A DNA stretch of 64,000 bases from Actinomycetota bacterium (GTDB taxonomy: Bacteria; Actinomycetota; Actinomycetes; S36-B12; CAIYMF01), in the NCBI GenBank assembly GCA_020161245.1, contig JAIUOK010000007.1, positions 47,237-111,236 of the forward strand. Reading direction: 5' to 3'. The number at the start of each line of letters is the position of its first letter. Position 1 is the first letter of the stretch. Under the pieces are notes generated by a model. The model ran no database searches. It saw nothing but the letters and a program-made list of their open reading frames with translations, and was not told the DNA's origin. Both the position numbers and the translations under genes were made by a program. Below are positions 29,520 through 37,699 of the stretch, piece by piece.

Positions 29520-30824
29520 TCAGAGGCCCCGAGGCCCCACCGGCGGGTGGTGCCCGCCCGCCGCGCTGCCTCCGGCGCCGCCCTGGGGGCCCTCGTCCGG
29601 CGCCTCGGGCGGGCCGTCGGTCTCGTCGGCGGGCCGTGCGCGGTGCGGCCGCGGTGCCGGAACGTCGACCTGCAGGCCCTCCCGCCTGCGCAGCGCCAGG
29701 TAGACCCGCCGCACCGCGACGGCCCGCTCCACCGTGGCGGTGATCCGGCCGACGAAGTGGTCGCGGTAGACCGGGTCGCTGGCGGCGTAGACCGTCGCGT
29801 AGAAGGCGGCGAACCCGCCCAGGAAGGTCGACACCCGCAGCAGCGAGCGGGTGACGCCATGGCCGTCGCCGAGCGGGAGCAGGACGTCGACGGGCCCGAG
29901 CCCGGCCAGCCAGGCCTCCTGCACGGGGATGCTGATGGCGACGGCGCCGAAGATCACGAAGAACGCCCAGACCACGATGCCGACCAGGCCCACCTGGACT
30001 GCCTGCGCGGTGACCATGACGGCCACGAGGTTGGCGCGCTGGCTCGTGCGCATGGGCACGGGCTCGTCGAGCCCGGGCAGGTCGTGCGCGACGTCGGCCA
30101 TCGGCGTGCCATGCGTGAGGTCGAGCAGCTGCGCGCGGTCGGTGGTGACCTCGATGCCCTGGAACTCCTCGCGGCTGCGCCCGACGATGAACAGCACGCC
30201 GACGACGGCGAAGACCGCGAGGCTGCCCCAGAGCACGGCGGCGCTCATGGTCCCGGCGACCTGCCACACCTCGGTGTTGATGAACAGGAAGGTGATGAAC
30301 AGCAGCATGAGCGGCAGCACACGGGTGATGAGCCGGGTGACGCTCGAGAGCTGCCGGAAGGTCCAGCGCAGCGCCCAGCCCAGCTGGGCGACGAGCGCGT
30401 AGCGGGTGACGATGTAGACCAGGCCGAGGACGACGGCCCCGACGGCGAGATCGCCCCAGAACGCCACGAGGTCGCGCGAGACCGCGAGGCTCGCGAGCGC
30501 GGGCACGGCGACGAAGGCGATCAGCCAGCCGATGCCCACGCTCGGGGGCAGCGCGAACGCAGACCGGCCGCGGGTGCGGTTCCACGCGGCGTAGGCGCCG
30601 AGCGCGAGCATCGCCACCAGCACGAGCAGGACGGCGCCGCGCACGGTGTCGGCCGCGACCGTGCCCGTCAGGATCGAGACGACGAACAGCAGCGCGAGCA
30701 CCGGCAGCGCCCGGGTCCAGACATCGCGGCCCGCGGAGTACTCCTCCACGAACATCGGCAGGCCCTGCCGGATGAACCACCGCTCCGTGGCCCGCACCTC
30801 GGGCGGCGCCGCGGCCTCAGCCAC
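29520..30824 (-). CDS. Conserved polytopic membrane protein
   Basis: A 434-residue protein with roughly 9-10 hydrophobic helices between residues about 40 and 350, a cytoplasmic loop around 225-265 (REEFQGIEVTTDRAQLLDL) and a Pro/Gly-rich disordered tail. I recognise it only as a type of integral membrane protein found in actinobacteria; no transport or enzyme motif is evident. The start GTG 30824 overlaps the ribF stop by 8 bp, so it follows ribF in one transcript. Its position between ribF and rpsO is an insertion in the usual ribF-rpsO order. Confidence 0.65.
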   Translation of the reverse strand: MAEAAAPPEVRATERWFIRQGLPMFVEEYSAGRDVWTRALPVLALLFVVSILTGTVAADTVRGAVLLVLVAMLALGAYAAWNRTRGRSAFALPPSVGIGWLIAFVAVPALASLAVSRDLVAFWGDLAVGAVVLGLVYIVTRYALVAQLGWALRWTFRQLSSVTRLITRVLPLMLLFITFLFINTEVWQVAGTMSAAVLWGSLAVFAVVGVLFIVGRSREEFQGIEVTTDRAQLLDLTHGTPMADVAHDLPGLDEPVPMRTSQRANLVAVMVTAQAVQVGLVGIVVWAFFVIFGAVAISIPVQEAWLAGLGPVDVLLPLGDGHGVTRSLLRVSTFLGGFAAFYATVYAASDPVYRDHFVGRITATVERAVAVRRVYLALRRREGLQVDVPAPRPHRARPADETDGPPEAPDEGPQGGAGGSAAGGHHPPVGPRGL

Positions 30825-31770
30825 GGTCGGACGCGCCGAGGACCTGCCGCACCGCGCGCACGTCCTCCCCCATCCGCTGCACGAGGTCGTCGACCGACTC
30901 GAAGCGCAGCTGGCCGCGGATCCGCTCGACGAGGTCGAGCGCGACCGACCGGCCGTAGACGTCGAAGCCGTCGACGTCGAGCACGTAGGCCTCGACCCGC
31001 CGCTCGACGCCGTCGAACGTCGGGTTCGTGCCGATGCTCACCGCCGCCGCGAAGCGCCGCGGCTCGCCGTACGGGTCGAGCAGGAACCAGCCGGCATAGA
31101 CACCGTCGGCGGGGATGGCGGAGTGCGGGGTGGTCTGCAGGTTCGCTGTGGGGTAGCCGAGGTCGCGGCCGCGCTTGTCGCCGTGGACGACGACGCCCTC
31201 GAGCCGGTGCGGACGCCCGAGCGAGTAGGCCGCGTTGGCGACGTCGCCGGCGCGGATCAGCCCGCGGATGTACGTCGACGACCACACGCCGCCCTCGCCG
31301 ACGAGCAGCGGCTCGGCATCGGTCTCGAAGCCGTACTGCCGGCCCAGCTCGGCCAGGGTCTCGGTGTCGCCCTGGGCGCGGTGGCCGAACCGGAAGTTCT
31401 CGCCCACCGCGACGCAGCGCGCGTGCAGCCGCTCGACCAGGACGTGCTGGACGAAGTCCTCGGGCGAGAGCGACGCGAGCTCGCGCGTGAACGGCACGAC
31501 GCAGACGGCGTCGACGCCGATCTCGGCCAGCAGCGCGCAGCGGTGCTCGAGGGTCGAGAGCAGGCCGGGGTGCGTGCCGGGCCGCACCACCTCGTCCGGG
31601 TGCGGGTCGAAGGTCACGACCACAGCCGGCGCACCCACGCGGCGCGCGTAGGCCACCGCCTTGCCGATGAGCGCGCGGTGCCCGTGGTGGACGCCGTCGA
31701 AGACGCCGATCGCGACGACCGACGCCGGCTGGTCGGCCGGCACCTCGTCGAGCGAGCGCCAGATCTGCAC
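30817..31770 (-). CDS. ribF: Bifunctional riboflavin kinase / FAD synthetase
   Basis: The 317-residue protein has an N-terminal FMN adenylyltransferase domain (VVAIGVFDGVHHGHRALI near residue 18, then GENFRFGHRAQGD and SSTYIRGLI) and a C-terminal riboflavin kinase domain (GYPTANLQ, then YAGWF and AVSIGTNPTFDG). It makes FMN and FAD from riboflavin. The GTG at 31770 has a modest AAGG Shine-Dalgarno. It is divergent from the SUKH-like gene and followed by an overlapping membrane-protein gene. Confidence 0.94.
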   Translation of the reverse strand: MQIWRSLDEVPADQPASVVAIGVFDGVHHGHRALIGKAVAYARRVGAPAVVVTFDPHPDEVVRPGTHPGLLSTLEHRCALLAEIGVDAVCVVPFTRELASLSPEDFVQHVLVERLHARCVAVGENFRFGHRAQGDTETLAELGRQYGFETDAEPLLVGEGGVWSSTYIRGLIRAGDVANAAYSLGRPHRLEGVVVHGDKRGRDLGYPTANLQTTPHSAIPADGVYAGWFLLDPYGEPRRFAAAVSIGTNPTFDGVERRVEAYVLDVDGFDVYGRSVALDLVERIRGQLRFESVDDLVQRMGEDVRAVRQVLGASDRG

Positions 31771-31882
31771 GCGCCTACCTTGCCATCCGCGCCGCCGCGC
31801 TCACGACCCGGAGCCGAACACACGACAACGGGTGAGCCGGGTCAAGTCGCAGCGCCCGCGCGACGAGACGTCCTCTATGGGG

Positions 31883-31888
31883 GATTCT
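31883..31888 (+). promoter_or_regulatory. Putative -10 element of the SUKH-like gene
   Basis: GATTCT is followed by 6 nt and then GTG 31895, which favours that start over ATG 31877. Confidence 0.35.
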
Positions 31889-31894
31889 CGAAGC

Positions 31895-32911
31895 GTGTCC
31901 GACGCGCTCGCGCGTCTCTCGTCGGCGTATGCGGCGGCGGGCATCGCGCCGCCCGCCCCCGCTAGCGCGGTCGACGCCGACATCGAACAGATCAAGCGGG
32001 CGATCGCGCCTCTGACGCTGCCCACGCAGCTCGAGGAGTTCTGGCGGCAGGTCGACCCGTGGACGCTCTCGCTGATGCCCTACCCGCAGCTTGTAAGGCC
32101 CGAGAAGTCGCTGGACACCTGGCAAGGCATCTTCCGTGAGCTGAGGATGTCGCCGCGTCTGCTCTTTCCGGTGGGTGTCGAAGGCTCCGACTACCTGCTC
32201 GTCGAGCTTGAGGACGGCCGCGGGCCGGGCGGTGCCTGCTTCATGTGGAGTCCGACGTGGGGCTCCTACGACCTCAGGGCGGTATCGCTCGTGGACCACC
32301 TCGATCTGGCGGCGACCTTCATCGAGGCGGGCGAGTTCGAGCGGCAGGAGCCCTACCCGCCGTTCTTCGATCCGGAGGAGCGATGGGACGACGCCGCAGT
32401 GGCGGCCTTGCCGTCACCCCGCGCGGTGAGAGGGTTCGAGCAGGACTTCAGGCTGGTGGACGAGCGGGACAACTGGCCGGAGCACTGGCAGGCGGCGGAC
32501 CGCCTCACCTTCAGCGGGCCGCGGGAGCACCTCTCCACCGTTGAGGGGCTCGTCCTTGCTGCCGAGGATGCCGGTGCGGCGCTGGGGACGGTGCGCGTGC
32601 GCGTGCTTCGCTCGACCGAGAGCGGGACCGGGCGGCTCTGGACCGTGGCCGACGGCTCGGGGGGCCTCGATGTGTGGTGCCCCGCCTCCTTCAACGACCT
32701 CGAGCCCGGGTGGGACCAGGTGGTGGAGCTCGATCTCGTGGTCCGCAGGGTGGGCTCGACGACCGACTGGGACGCCGTCGGAACCGCGATCGAGGCTCTC
32801 GTGGCCCGGGGCGACCTCGAGGCCGCTGCAGCCCTCGGCCGGACTGCCCCTTATGGCGAGTTCGACACGCAGGCGCGCGCCGAGGTCACCGCAGTCCGCG
32901 ACACGGACTAG
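31895..32911 (+). CDS. SMI1/KNR4 (SUKH)-like protein
   Basis: This 338-residue protein is provisionally assigned to the SUKH superfamily from its N-terminal half: PLTLPTQLEEFWRQVDPWTL, then LVRPEKSLDTWQG and FPVGVEGSDYLLVELEDG follow the family pattern. The C-terminal half (from about 210) is a separate acidic region with no recognised domain. SUKH proteins often act as immunity proteins to secreted toxins, but no toxin gene lies nearby, so that role is only a possibility. The start is GTG 31895 or ATG 31877. Its codon use looks slightly less extreme than the neighbours. Confidence 0.55.
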   Translation: MSDALARLSSAYAAAGIAPPAPASAVDADIEQIKRAIAPLTLPTQLEEFWRQVDPWTLSLMPYPQLVRPEKSLDTWQGIFRELRMSPRLLFPVGVEGSDYLLVELEDGRGPGGACFMWSPTWGSYDLRAVSLVDHLDLAATFIEAGEFERQEPYPPFFDPEERWDDAAVAALPSPRAVRGFEQDFRLVDERDNWPEHWQAADRLTFSGPREHLSTVEGLVLAAEDAGAALGTVRVRVLRSTESGTGRLWTVADGSGGLDVWCPASFNDLEPGWDQVVELDLVVRRVGSTTDWDAVGTAIEALVARGDLEAAAALGRTAPYGEFDTQARAEVTAVRDTD

Positions 32912-32965
32912 GCAGGAGGCCGCCGGGCCGGCGCGATGTCGCGCGCGCCTCACGAGCCGGATGCG

Positions 32966-33862
32966 TCAGCGTTGGCGGGTGAAGCCGGCGCGGGCGGCGT
33001 TGATGCGGTCGGCCACGGCGTTGACCGGCCCGATGCCCGCGCCGTTCCACATCCGCGGGGTGATCTCGGTGCCGTCGGCGAGGTGGACGACGATGCGGCC
33101 GCGGCGCTTGTCGCGGCTGCCGTTCTGCCGCACCTCGATCGGGCCGAGCTCGTGCCACGGCACGACCCGCTCGCCCTTGGCGTCGACGAGGTGCAGCCCG
33201 CCGTGGTCGGCCCACGCCCGCTCGGAGCCGGCGCCCTTCACGCGCAGGATGCCGCTGACGAGCCAGAGCACGCCGGGAGCGACGAACAGCAGGCCGAACG
33301 GGTCGGGCACGAGGAAGCGCGAGAACTGGAAGCCGATGAAGGTCGCCACCGCGCCGGCGATGATGCGGCCCCAGGCCAGCTGTGTGGCGTACGACGGGAT
33401 CAGCACGGCGTCGGAGCCCGGCGAGGCCGCGCTGCCGCGCACGCCCGAGCCCGTCCAGCCCTGCTTGGCGAGCGCGCCGGTGAGCGCGCCGTACGCCGCC
33501 TGGTAGGGGCTCCCACCGCTCGTCCCGCCCGGGATCCCCGGCACCGACGACCCCGTCTTCGGGCCGGTGGCGGCAGGGGATGCGGGGCGCGGGGCTGCCG
33601 GGCGCGGCGCCGGTGCAGGCGACGCGGGCGCGCGCCCGGGCTGCTGCTGCTGACGGGCGAGCTCGGCCTGACGTGCCTCGCGCCGCTGCCGGGCCTCGTC
33701 GGCCGAGCGGGCGGCGTTGCGCGAGTCGACCCCGGCCTGGCCGCGCTGCTCCCGGGCCTGGCGCTCGGCGCGGGCGCGCTCCTGCGCCGCCGCCGACTCG
33801 CGGTTGAGCCGTGCGACGGCGTCCTCGATCGACTCCTCACCCGGAGTGATCCCGTCGCCCAC
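32966..33862 (-). CDS. Membrane protein with Arg/Ala/Gln-rich helical N-terminus
   Basis: The 298-residue protein has a long charged region (about residues 15-85, with ARAERQAREQRGQAGVD and ARQRREARQAELARQQQQ) likely to be a coiled coil, a Pro/Ala-rich linker (about 85-125), two membrane helices (about 165-210) and a C-terminal domain with DHGGLHLVDAKGERVVPWHE that looks like a PH-like fold. It is not assigned to a known family. GTG 33862 is chosen because CAGGAT precedes it by 6 nt. No partner gene is obvious. Confidence 0.6.
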   Translation of the reverse strand: MGDGITPGEESIEDAVARLNRESAAAQERARAERQAREQRGQAGVDSRNAARSADEARQRREARQAELARQQQQPGRAPASPAPAPRPAAPRPASPAATGPKTGSSVPGIPGGTSGGSPYQAAYGALTGALAKQGWTGSGVRGSAASPGSDAVLIPSYATQLAWGRIIAGAVATFIGFQFSRFLVPDPFGLLFVAPGVLWLVSGILRVKGAGSERAWADHGGLHLVDAKGERVVPWHELGPIEVRQNGSRDKRRGRIVVHLADGTEITPRMWNGAGIGPVNAVADRINAARAGFTRQR

Positions 33863-33868
33863 GCCCCC

Positions 33869-33874
33869 ATCCTG
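33869..33874 (-). promoter_or_regulatory. Putative -10 element (CAGGAT type, leaderless)
   Basis: On the minus strand CAGGAT is followed by 6 nt and then GTG 33862. The same hexamer precedes rbfA and the DUF4081-GNAT gene. Confidence 0.4.
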
Positions 33875-33926
33875 GCCTGCCGGGACGCCGGGACGGCGGC
33901 GACGCGGCGATCGGGTGATGATGGCG

Positions 33927-34829
33927 TCAGGTGCCCGCGAGTCTGCGGACCACCGGGGCCACGAGGTCGATGTCGTCGGCGAAGAAGACGGGGTAGGTCT
34001 GGCCCCACTCCTCACGGCGCCGCTGCAGCGTCTCGGCCATCTGCCCGACGTCGCCCACCAGCGTGTAGGGGCTGTCGGGCTGGACGTCGACGCCCTCCCT
34101 CGCATCGACGGATGCCAGGTCGCGCGCCGCGTGGAACACGAGCACGCTGCGCTCGACGTCGTCGCGGCGCCCCGCCGCGGCCAGCGCGGACTCCAGCGCC
34201 TCGTGGCGGCGACGGAACGAGTCGGTCGTGTAGGCCTCCGGATCGAGGCCGCCGCCCGGCATCGACTGGGGGACGACGCCCACGATGTCGGCCTCCCGCG
34301 CGGCGAGCCGCATCAACCGGGGACCGCCTCCTCCGAGCAGCAGCGGGATGCGCGGCTGGACGGGCACGGGCAGCGCCTCGTAGTCGGTGAGCCGGTAGTG
34401 CGCGCCGGCGAACGTGACGGCACCGCCGGCGAGCACCGCCTTGATCAGCGCCACGGCCTCCTCCAGCCGGGAGGCGCGGACGGGTCCCGGCTCGAAGGGG
34501 ATGCCGACGCCGTCGTACTCCTCCTTGGCCCAGCCGGCGCCGATACCGAGCTCCACGCGACCGCCGGACAGCACGTCGAGGGTCGCCATCTCCTTGGCCA
34601 GCAGGGCCGGGTGGCGGAAGTCGTTGGCGAACACGTAGCTGCCGACGCGCAGCGTGCTCGTGGCTCCCGCCGCCATGGCCATGAGCGGGAGGCAGGCCAT
34701 CGGGTTGTGGAAGTGGTCGGCCACCAGCACCGTCGACCAGCCGTCGCCTTCGGCCCGGCGCGCGAGATCGCGCCACTCGTCGGCCCGCGCCTCGCCGGTG
34801 AACACGAATCCGAACCTGAACGGCCTCAT
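33927..34829 (-). CDS. LLM-class F420-dependent oxidoreductase
   Basis: A 300-residue TIM-barrel protein of the luciferase-like monooxygenase superfamily: MRPFRFGFVFTGEA at the start, VLVADHFHNPMACLPLMAMA, VELGIGAGWAKEEYDGVGIP and IPLLLGGGGPRLMRLAARE. These match the actinobacterial F420-type branch (TIGR03621-like proteins) rather than FMN luciferases, though the cofactor is inferred. The substrate is unknown. ATG 34829 was selected over 34853 because a purine-rich GAGGGGGAG sits just upstream. Transcription is separate from truB. Confidence 0.85.
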   Translation of the reverse strand: MRPFRFGFVFTGEARADEWRDLARRAEGDGWSTVLVADHFHNPMACLPLMAMAAGATSTLRVGSYVFANDFRHPALLAKEMATLDVLSGGRVELGIGAGWAKEEYDGVGIPFEPGPVRASRLEEAVALIKAVLAGGAVTFAGAHYRLTDYEALPVPVQPRIPLLLGGGGPRLMRLAAREADIVGVVPQSMPGGGLDPEAYTTDSFRRRHEALESALAAAGRRDDVERSVLVFHAARDLASVDAREGVDVQPDSPYTLVGDVGQMAETLQRRREEWGQTYPVFFADDIDLVAPVVRRLAGT

Positions 34830-34940
34830 CGCTCCCCCTCGCCCGATGCGCACGATGATGCTCCCGCCCGGCCGCCCCGGGGCCGCTGCTGGACCGCACG
34901 CCGTCCCCCATGCACCGGACGCCGCATCGGCCCAGCGCCG

Positions 34941-35834
34941 CTAGGAGAACACGACCAGCGGCTTGAGGACGCCGGCCGCGGGCTCGGCCAGGGAGAGCAC
35001 GCGGCCGTCGGGCGCGAAGACGCCGACGGGTCCGGCGTCGGCCAGGTCGGTGGCGAGGCGCCCGCCGTGCAGCACCGTGGTGGCCGTGGCGTCGTCGACG
35101 TCGACCCTCGGGAACGCGGCGGCCACGGCGTCGGCGAGCGGGACGAGGTCGAGCGACTCCTCGAGCTGCTCGAGGGTGCGGGCCCGGTCGAGGCCGAACG
35201 CGCCGACGCGGGTGCGGCGCAGCGCCGTGAGGTGGCCGCCGACCCCCAGCGAGGCGCCGAGGTCGCGTGCGAGGGCGCGGATGTAGGTGCCCGAGGAGCA
35301 GGTCACGACGACGTCGAGGTCGATCACGTCGTCGGTGCGGCGGAGGTCGACGACGCGGAGCTCCGAGACCGTGACCGGCCGAGCCGGGAGGTCGACGTCC
35401 TCGCCGGACCGCACCCGCGCGTAGGAGCGCACGCCGTCGACCTTGATGGCCGAGACCGACGAGGGCCGCTGCAGGATGTCGCCGGTGAGGGCCGCGATGC
35501 CCTGTGCCACAGCGGAATCCGTGACGCCAGCCGCCGAGGCCACCGTCACGACGTCGCCCTCGGCGTCGTCGGTGACGGTCGAGACACCGAGACGGATCGT
35601 GGCCTCGTAGGTCTTGTCGTGCAGCGCGAGGTGGCCGAGCAGCCGGGTGGCGCGCTCGAGCCCCAGGATGAGGACGCCGGTGGCCATCGGGTCGAGCGTG
35701 CCCGCGTGCCCGACCTTGCGCGTGCCGGCGATGCGGCGCATCCGCGCGACGACGTCGTGGCTGGTGAGCCCCGCCGGCTTGTCGACGACGACGATCCCGT
35801 CCGGCGCGGTGCGCGCGCGCGGCCCGCGCGCCAC
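34941..35834 (-). CDS. truB: tRNA pseudouridine(55) synthase
   Basis: A 297-residue TruB enzyme. The N-terminal GIVVVDKPAGLTSHDVVARM and the catalytic Asp48 in VGHAGTLDPMATGVLI are typical, followed by YEATIRLGVSTVTDD and SSGTYIRALARDLG. It makes pseudouridine 55 in the tRNA T-loop. GTG 35834 starts 1 nt after the nrnA stop. It belongs to the rimP-nusA-rnpM-infB-DUF503-rbfA-nrnA-truB cluster, all on the minus strand. Confidence 0.95.
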   Translation of the reverse strand: MARGPRARTAPDGIVVVDKPAGLTSHDVVARMRRIAGTRKVGHAGTLDPMATGVLILGLERATRLLGHLALHDKTYEATIRLGVSTVTDDAEGDVVTVASAAGVTDSAVAQGIAALTGDILQRPSSVSAIKVDGVRSYARVRSGEDVDLPARPVTVSELRVVDLRRTDDVIDLDVVVTCSSGTYIRALARDLGASLGVGGHLTALRRTRVGAFGLDRARTLEQLEESLDLVPLADAVAAAFPRVDVDDATATTVLHGGRLATDLADAGPVGVFAPDGRVLSLAEPAAGVLKPLVVFS

Positions 35835-35835
35835 C

Positions 35836-36849
35836 TCAGGCGTCCCGGTGCGGCAGTGCTGCGAGCGCGTCGCGCACGTCGGCGAGGACGACGTCGGCGT
35901 CGGGCCCGCCGGTGAAGCCGGCCGCGAACAGGTGGCCGCCACCGCCGAGAGACGCCGCGACGGCGGAGACGTCGACGCGGCCCTTGCTGCGCATCGACAC
36001 GCGCCACAGCCCGGCGTCGTCCTGCTTGAGCACGCAGGCCACCTCGGCCTCGGTCGCGATGCGCAGGACGTCGATGACCCTCTCGACCGCGTCGAGCGGC
36101 AGGTCGTGCTCCTGGCGCTCGACCAGCGACACCCGGGTGTGCACCAGGCCGAGCCCGCCCACGGCACCGGCCTCGAGCACCGAGGTGTCGAGCGCGTGGC
36201 CCAGCACCTTGAGGACGCCGAACGGCTCGTCGTCGTAGATGTGGCGGGCGATGAGGTCGTGGCGCAGGCCCGTCTCGAGCAGGCGCGCCGCAGTGCGGTG
36301 CGTGTCGGCCGTGGTCGCGGCGTACTTGAACGAGCCGGTGTCGGTGACGATCCCGGAGTAGACCGCCGTGGCGATCGTCTGGTCGAGCTCGACACCGAGG
36401 CGGTCGACGAGCTCGAGGGCGAGCACCGCGGTGGCGGGTGCCGTCACGTCGACCAGGTGCACCTGGCCGAAGCCGGTGTAGCTGGAGTGGTGGTCGACAG
36501 CCAGGAGCGTCGAGGCCCCCTCCGCGACGGGCTGGAGGACGCCGAGCCGCTCGACCGAGGAGACGTCGAAGGACGCCACGACCGGCCGCTCCCCCACATC
36601 GCCGGGGGCGACGAGCAGGTGCTGGCCGGGCAGCGACCGGAGCACGCGCGGCACGACGAAGGGCGAGTCGCCGAAGGACACCGCGACGTCGACGCCGCGC
36701 GCCTCGAGCGCGAGGCCCGCCGCCAGCGCCGACCCGAGCGCGTCGGCGTCGGGGCCGACGTGCGCAAGCAGCAGCACCGGCGCTCCCGACGTGAGCGCCG
36801 CGACCGCGGCGTCCCAGTCGGCGTCGGTGGGCGCCGCCGACCAGCTCAC
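35836..36849 (-). CDS. nrnA: DHH-family bifunctional oligoribonuclease / pAp phosphatase
   Basis: The 337-residue protein has the DHH signature: AHVGPDADALGSAL (about 29-42) with metal-binding residues, AVDHHSSYTGFG with DHH at 119-121, and the DHHA1 glycine-rich GGGGHLFAAGF near the C-terminus. NrnA proteins degrade very short RNAs and in many bacteria dephosphorylate pAp. GTG 36849 overlaps the rbfA stop (GTGA). The nanoRNase and truB-rbfA grouping is standard in actinobacteria. Confidence 0.92.
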   Translation of the reverse strand: MSWSAAPTDADWDAAVAALTSGAPVLLLAHVGPDADALGSALAAGLALEARGVDVAVSFGDSPFVVPRVLRSLPGQHLLVAPGDVGERPVVASFDVSSVERLGVLQPVAEGASTLLAVDHHSSYTGFGQVHLVDVTAPATAVLALELVDRLGVELDQTIATAVYSGIVTDTGSFKYAATTADTHRTAARLLETGLRHDLIARHIYDDEPFGVLKVLGHALDTSVLEAGAVGGLGLVHTRVSLVERQEHDLPLDAVERVIDVLRIATEAEVACVLKQDDAGLWRVSMRSKGRVDVSAVAASLGGGGHLFAAGFTGGPDADVVLADVRDALAALPHRDA

Positions 36850-37325
36850 GCCTCGAGCTCCTCGTCCTGCGCGTCGTCGGCGCCGTCCTGCGCCTCGTCG
36901 TCGAGATCGCGCGGCTTCCTGTACGGGTCGGCCTCGCCTGCGTACGTGGCGGCAGCCGCCTGCTCGTGCACGGCGGCGTCGGCCTGCTGGGCCTGCCGGA
37001 GCAGGTCGTCGATGGCGGCGGCGTTCTCGGGCACGGCGTCGGCGACGAAGGTCAGCGTCGGGGTGAACCGGACCCCGGTCTGGCGGCCGATCTCGCTGCG
37101 CAGCACGCCCTTGGCGCTCTCGAGCGCCGCGGCGGTGCCGAGCTTGTCCTCGTCGGAGCCGTAGACGGTGTAGTAGACGGTCGCGTCGTGGAGGTCGCCG
37201 GTGACCCGGGCGTCGGTGATGGTCACGAAGCCGACGCGGGGGTCCTTGATGCGCTGCTCGAGCGTCTCGGCGACGATCACCTTGATGCGGTCGGCGAGCT
37301 TGCGGGCGCGGGCGGGGTCGGCCAT
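36846..37325 (-). CDS. rbfA: 30S ribosome-binding factor A
   Basis: A 159-residue RbfA: RARKLADRIKVIVAETLEQR, RVGFVTITDARVTGDLHDA, VYYTVYG and IGRQTGVRFTPTLTFVAD give the KH-like fold; an acidic tail (after about residue 125) extends beyond the usual length. It helps late maturation of the 30S subunit. ATG 37325 sits 6 nt after CAGGAT without a Shine-Dalgarno, so part of the cluster may start a leaderless transcript here. The stop overlaps nrnA. Confidence 0.94.
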   Translation of the reverse strand: MADPARARKLADRIKVIVAETLEQRIKDPRVGFVTITDARVTGDLHDATVYYTVYGSDEDKLGTAAALESAKGVLRSEIGRQTGVRFTPTLTFVADAVPENAAAIDDLLRQAQQADAAVHEQAAAATYAGEADPYRKPRDLDDEAQDGADDAQDEELEA

Positions 37326-37331
37326 GACCAG

Positions 37332-37337
37332 ATCCTG
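37332..37337 (-). promoter_or_regulatory. Putative -10 element of rbfA (CAGGAT type, leaderless)
   Basis: On the minus strand CAGGAT is followed by 6 nt and then ATG 37325, suggesting an internal promoter for rbfA-nrnA-truB. Confidence 0.45.
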
Positions 37338-37371
37338 TCTCGTGCTGCCCCGGCGGGGGCGTCGGTGGGCG

Positions 37372-37668
37372 CTACTCGTCGTCCGAGTCGCGCAAGGTCC
37401 TGCGTGAGCTCAGCAGCTCGAGCTCCGGATGCCCGGCGACGAGCCGCTCCGCGTGGTCGAGCACCTCGGTGACGTGGGCGGCGTCCCCCGCGACGACCGC
37501 GACACCGATGACCGACCGACGGTGGAGGTCCTGGTGGCCCACCTCTGCTGCGGCGACGTCGAGACGACGGCGCAGCTCGGCGACGACGGGCCGGACCAGG
37601 CCCCTCTTCTGCTTGAGGGAGTGGACGTCCCCGAGGAGGACGTCGAGCTCGAGGGTTCCTACGAACAC
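37372..37668 (-). CDS. DUF503 family protein (YlxP-like)
   Basis: A 98-residue DUF503 protein, recognised from FVGTLELDVLLGDVHSLKQK at the start and RGLVRPVVAELRRRLDVAAA, then HRRSVIGVAVVAGD. The family sits between infB and rbfA in many bacteria (YlxP) and has been linked to ribosome biogenesis without a proven activity. GTG 37668 has GGGAGG 5 nt upstream. It lies 31 nt after infB and is probably cotranscribed with it. Confidence 0.9.
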   Translation of the reverse strand: MFVGTLELDVLLGDVHSLKQKRGLVRPVVAELRRRLDVAAAEVGHQDLHRRSVIGVAVVAGDAAHVTEVLDHAERLVAGHPELELLSSRRTLRDSDDE

Positions 37669-37699
37669 GACGCCCTCCCCGGGGCCGGCCAGGGGCGGA

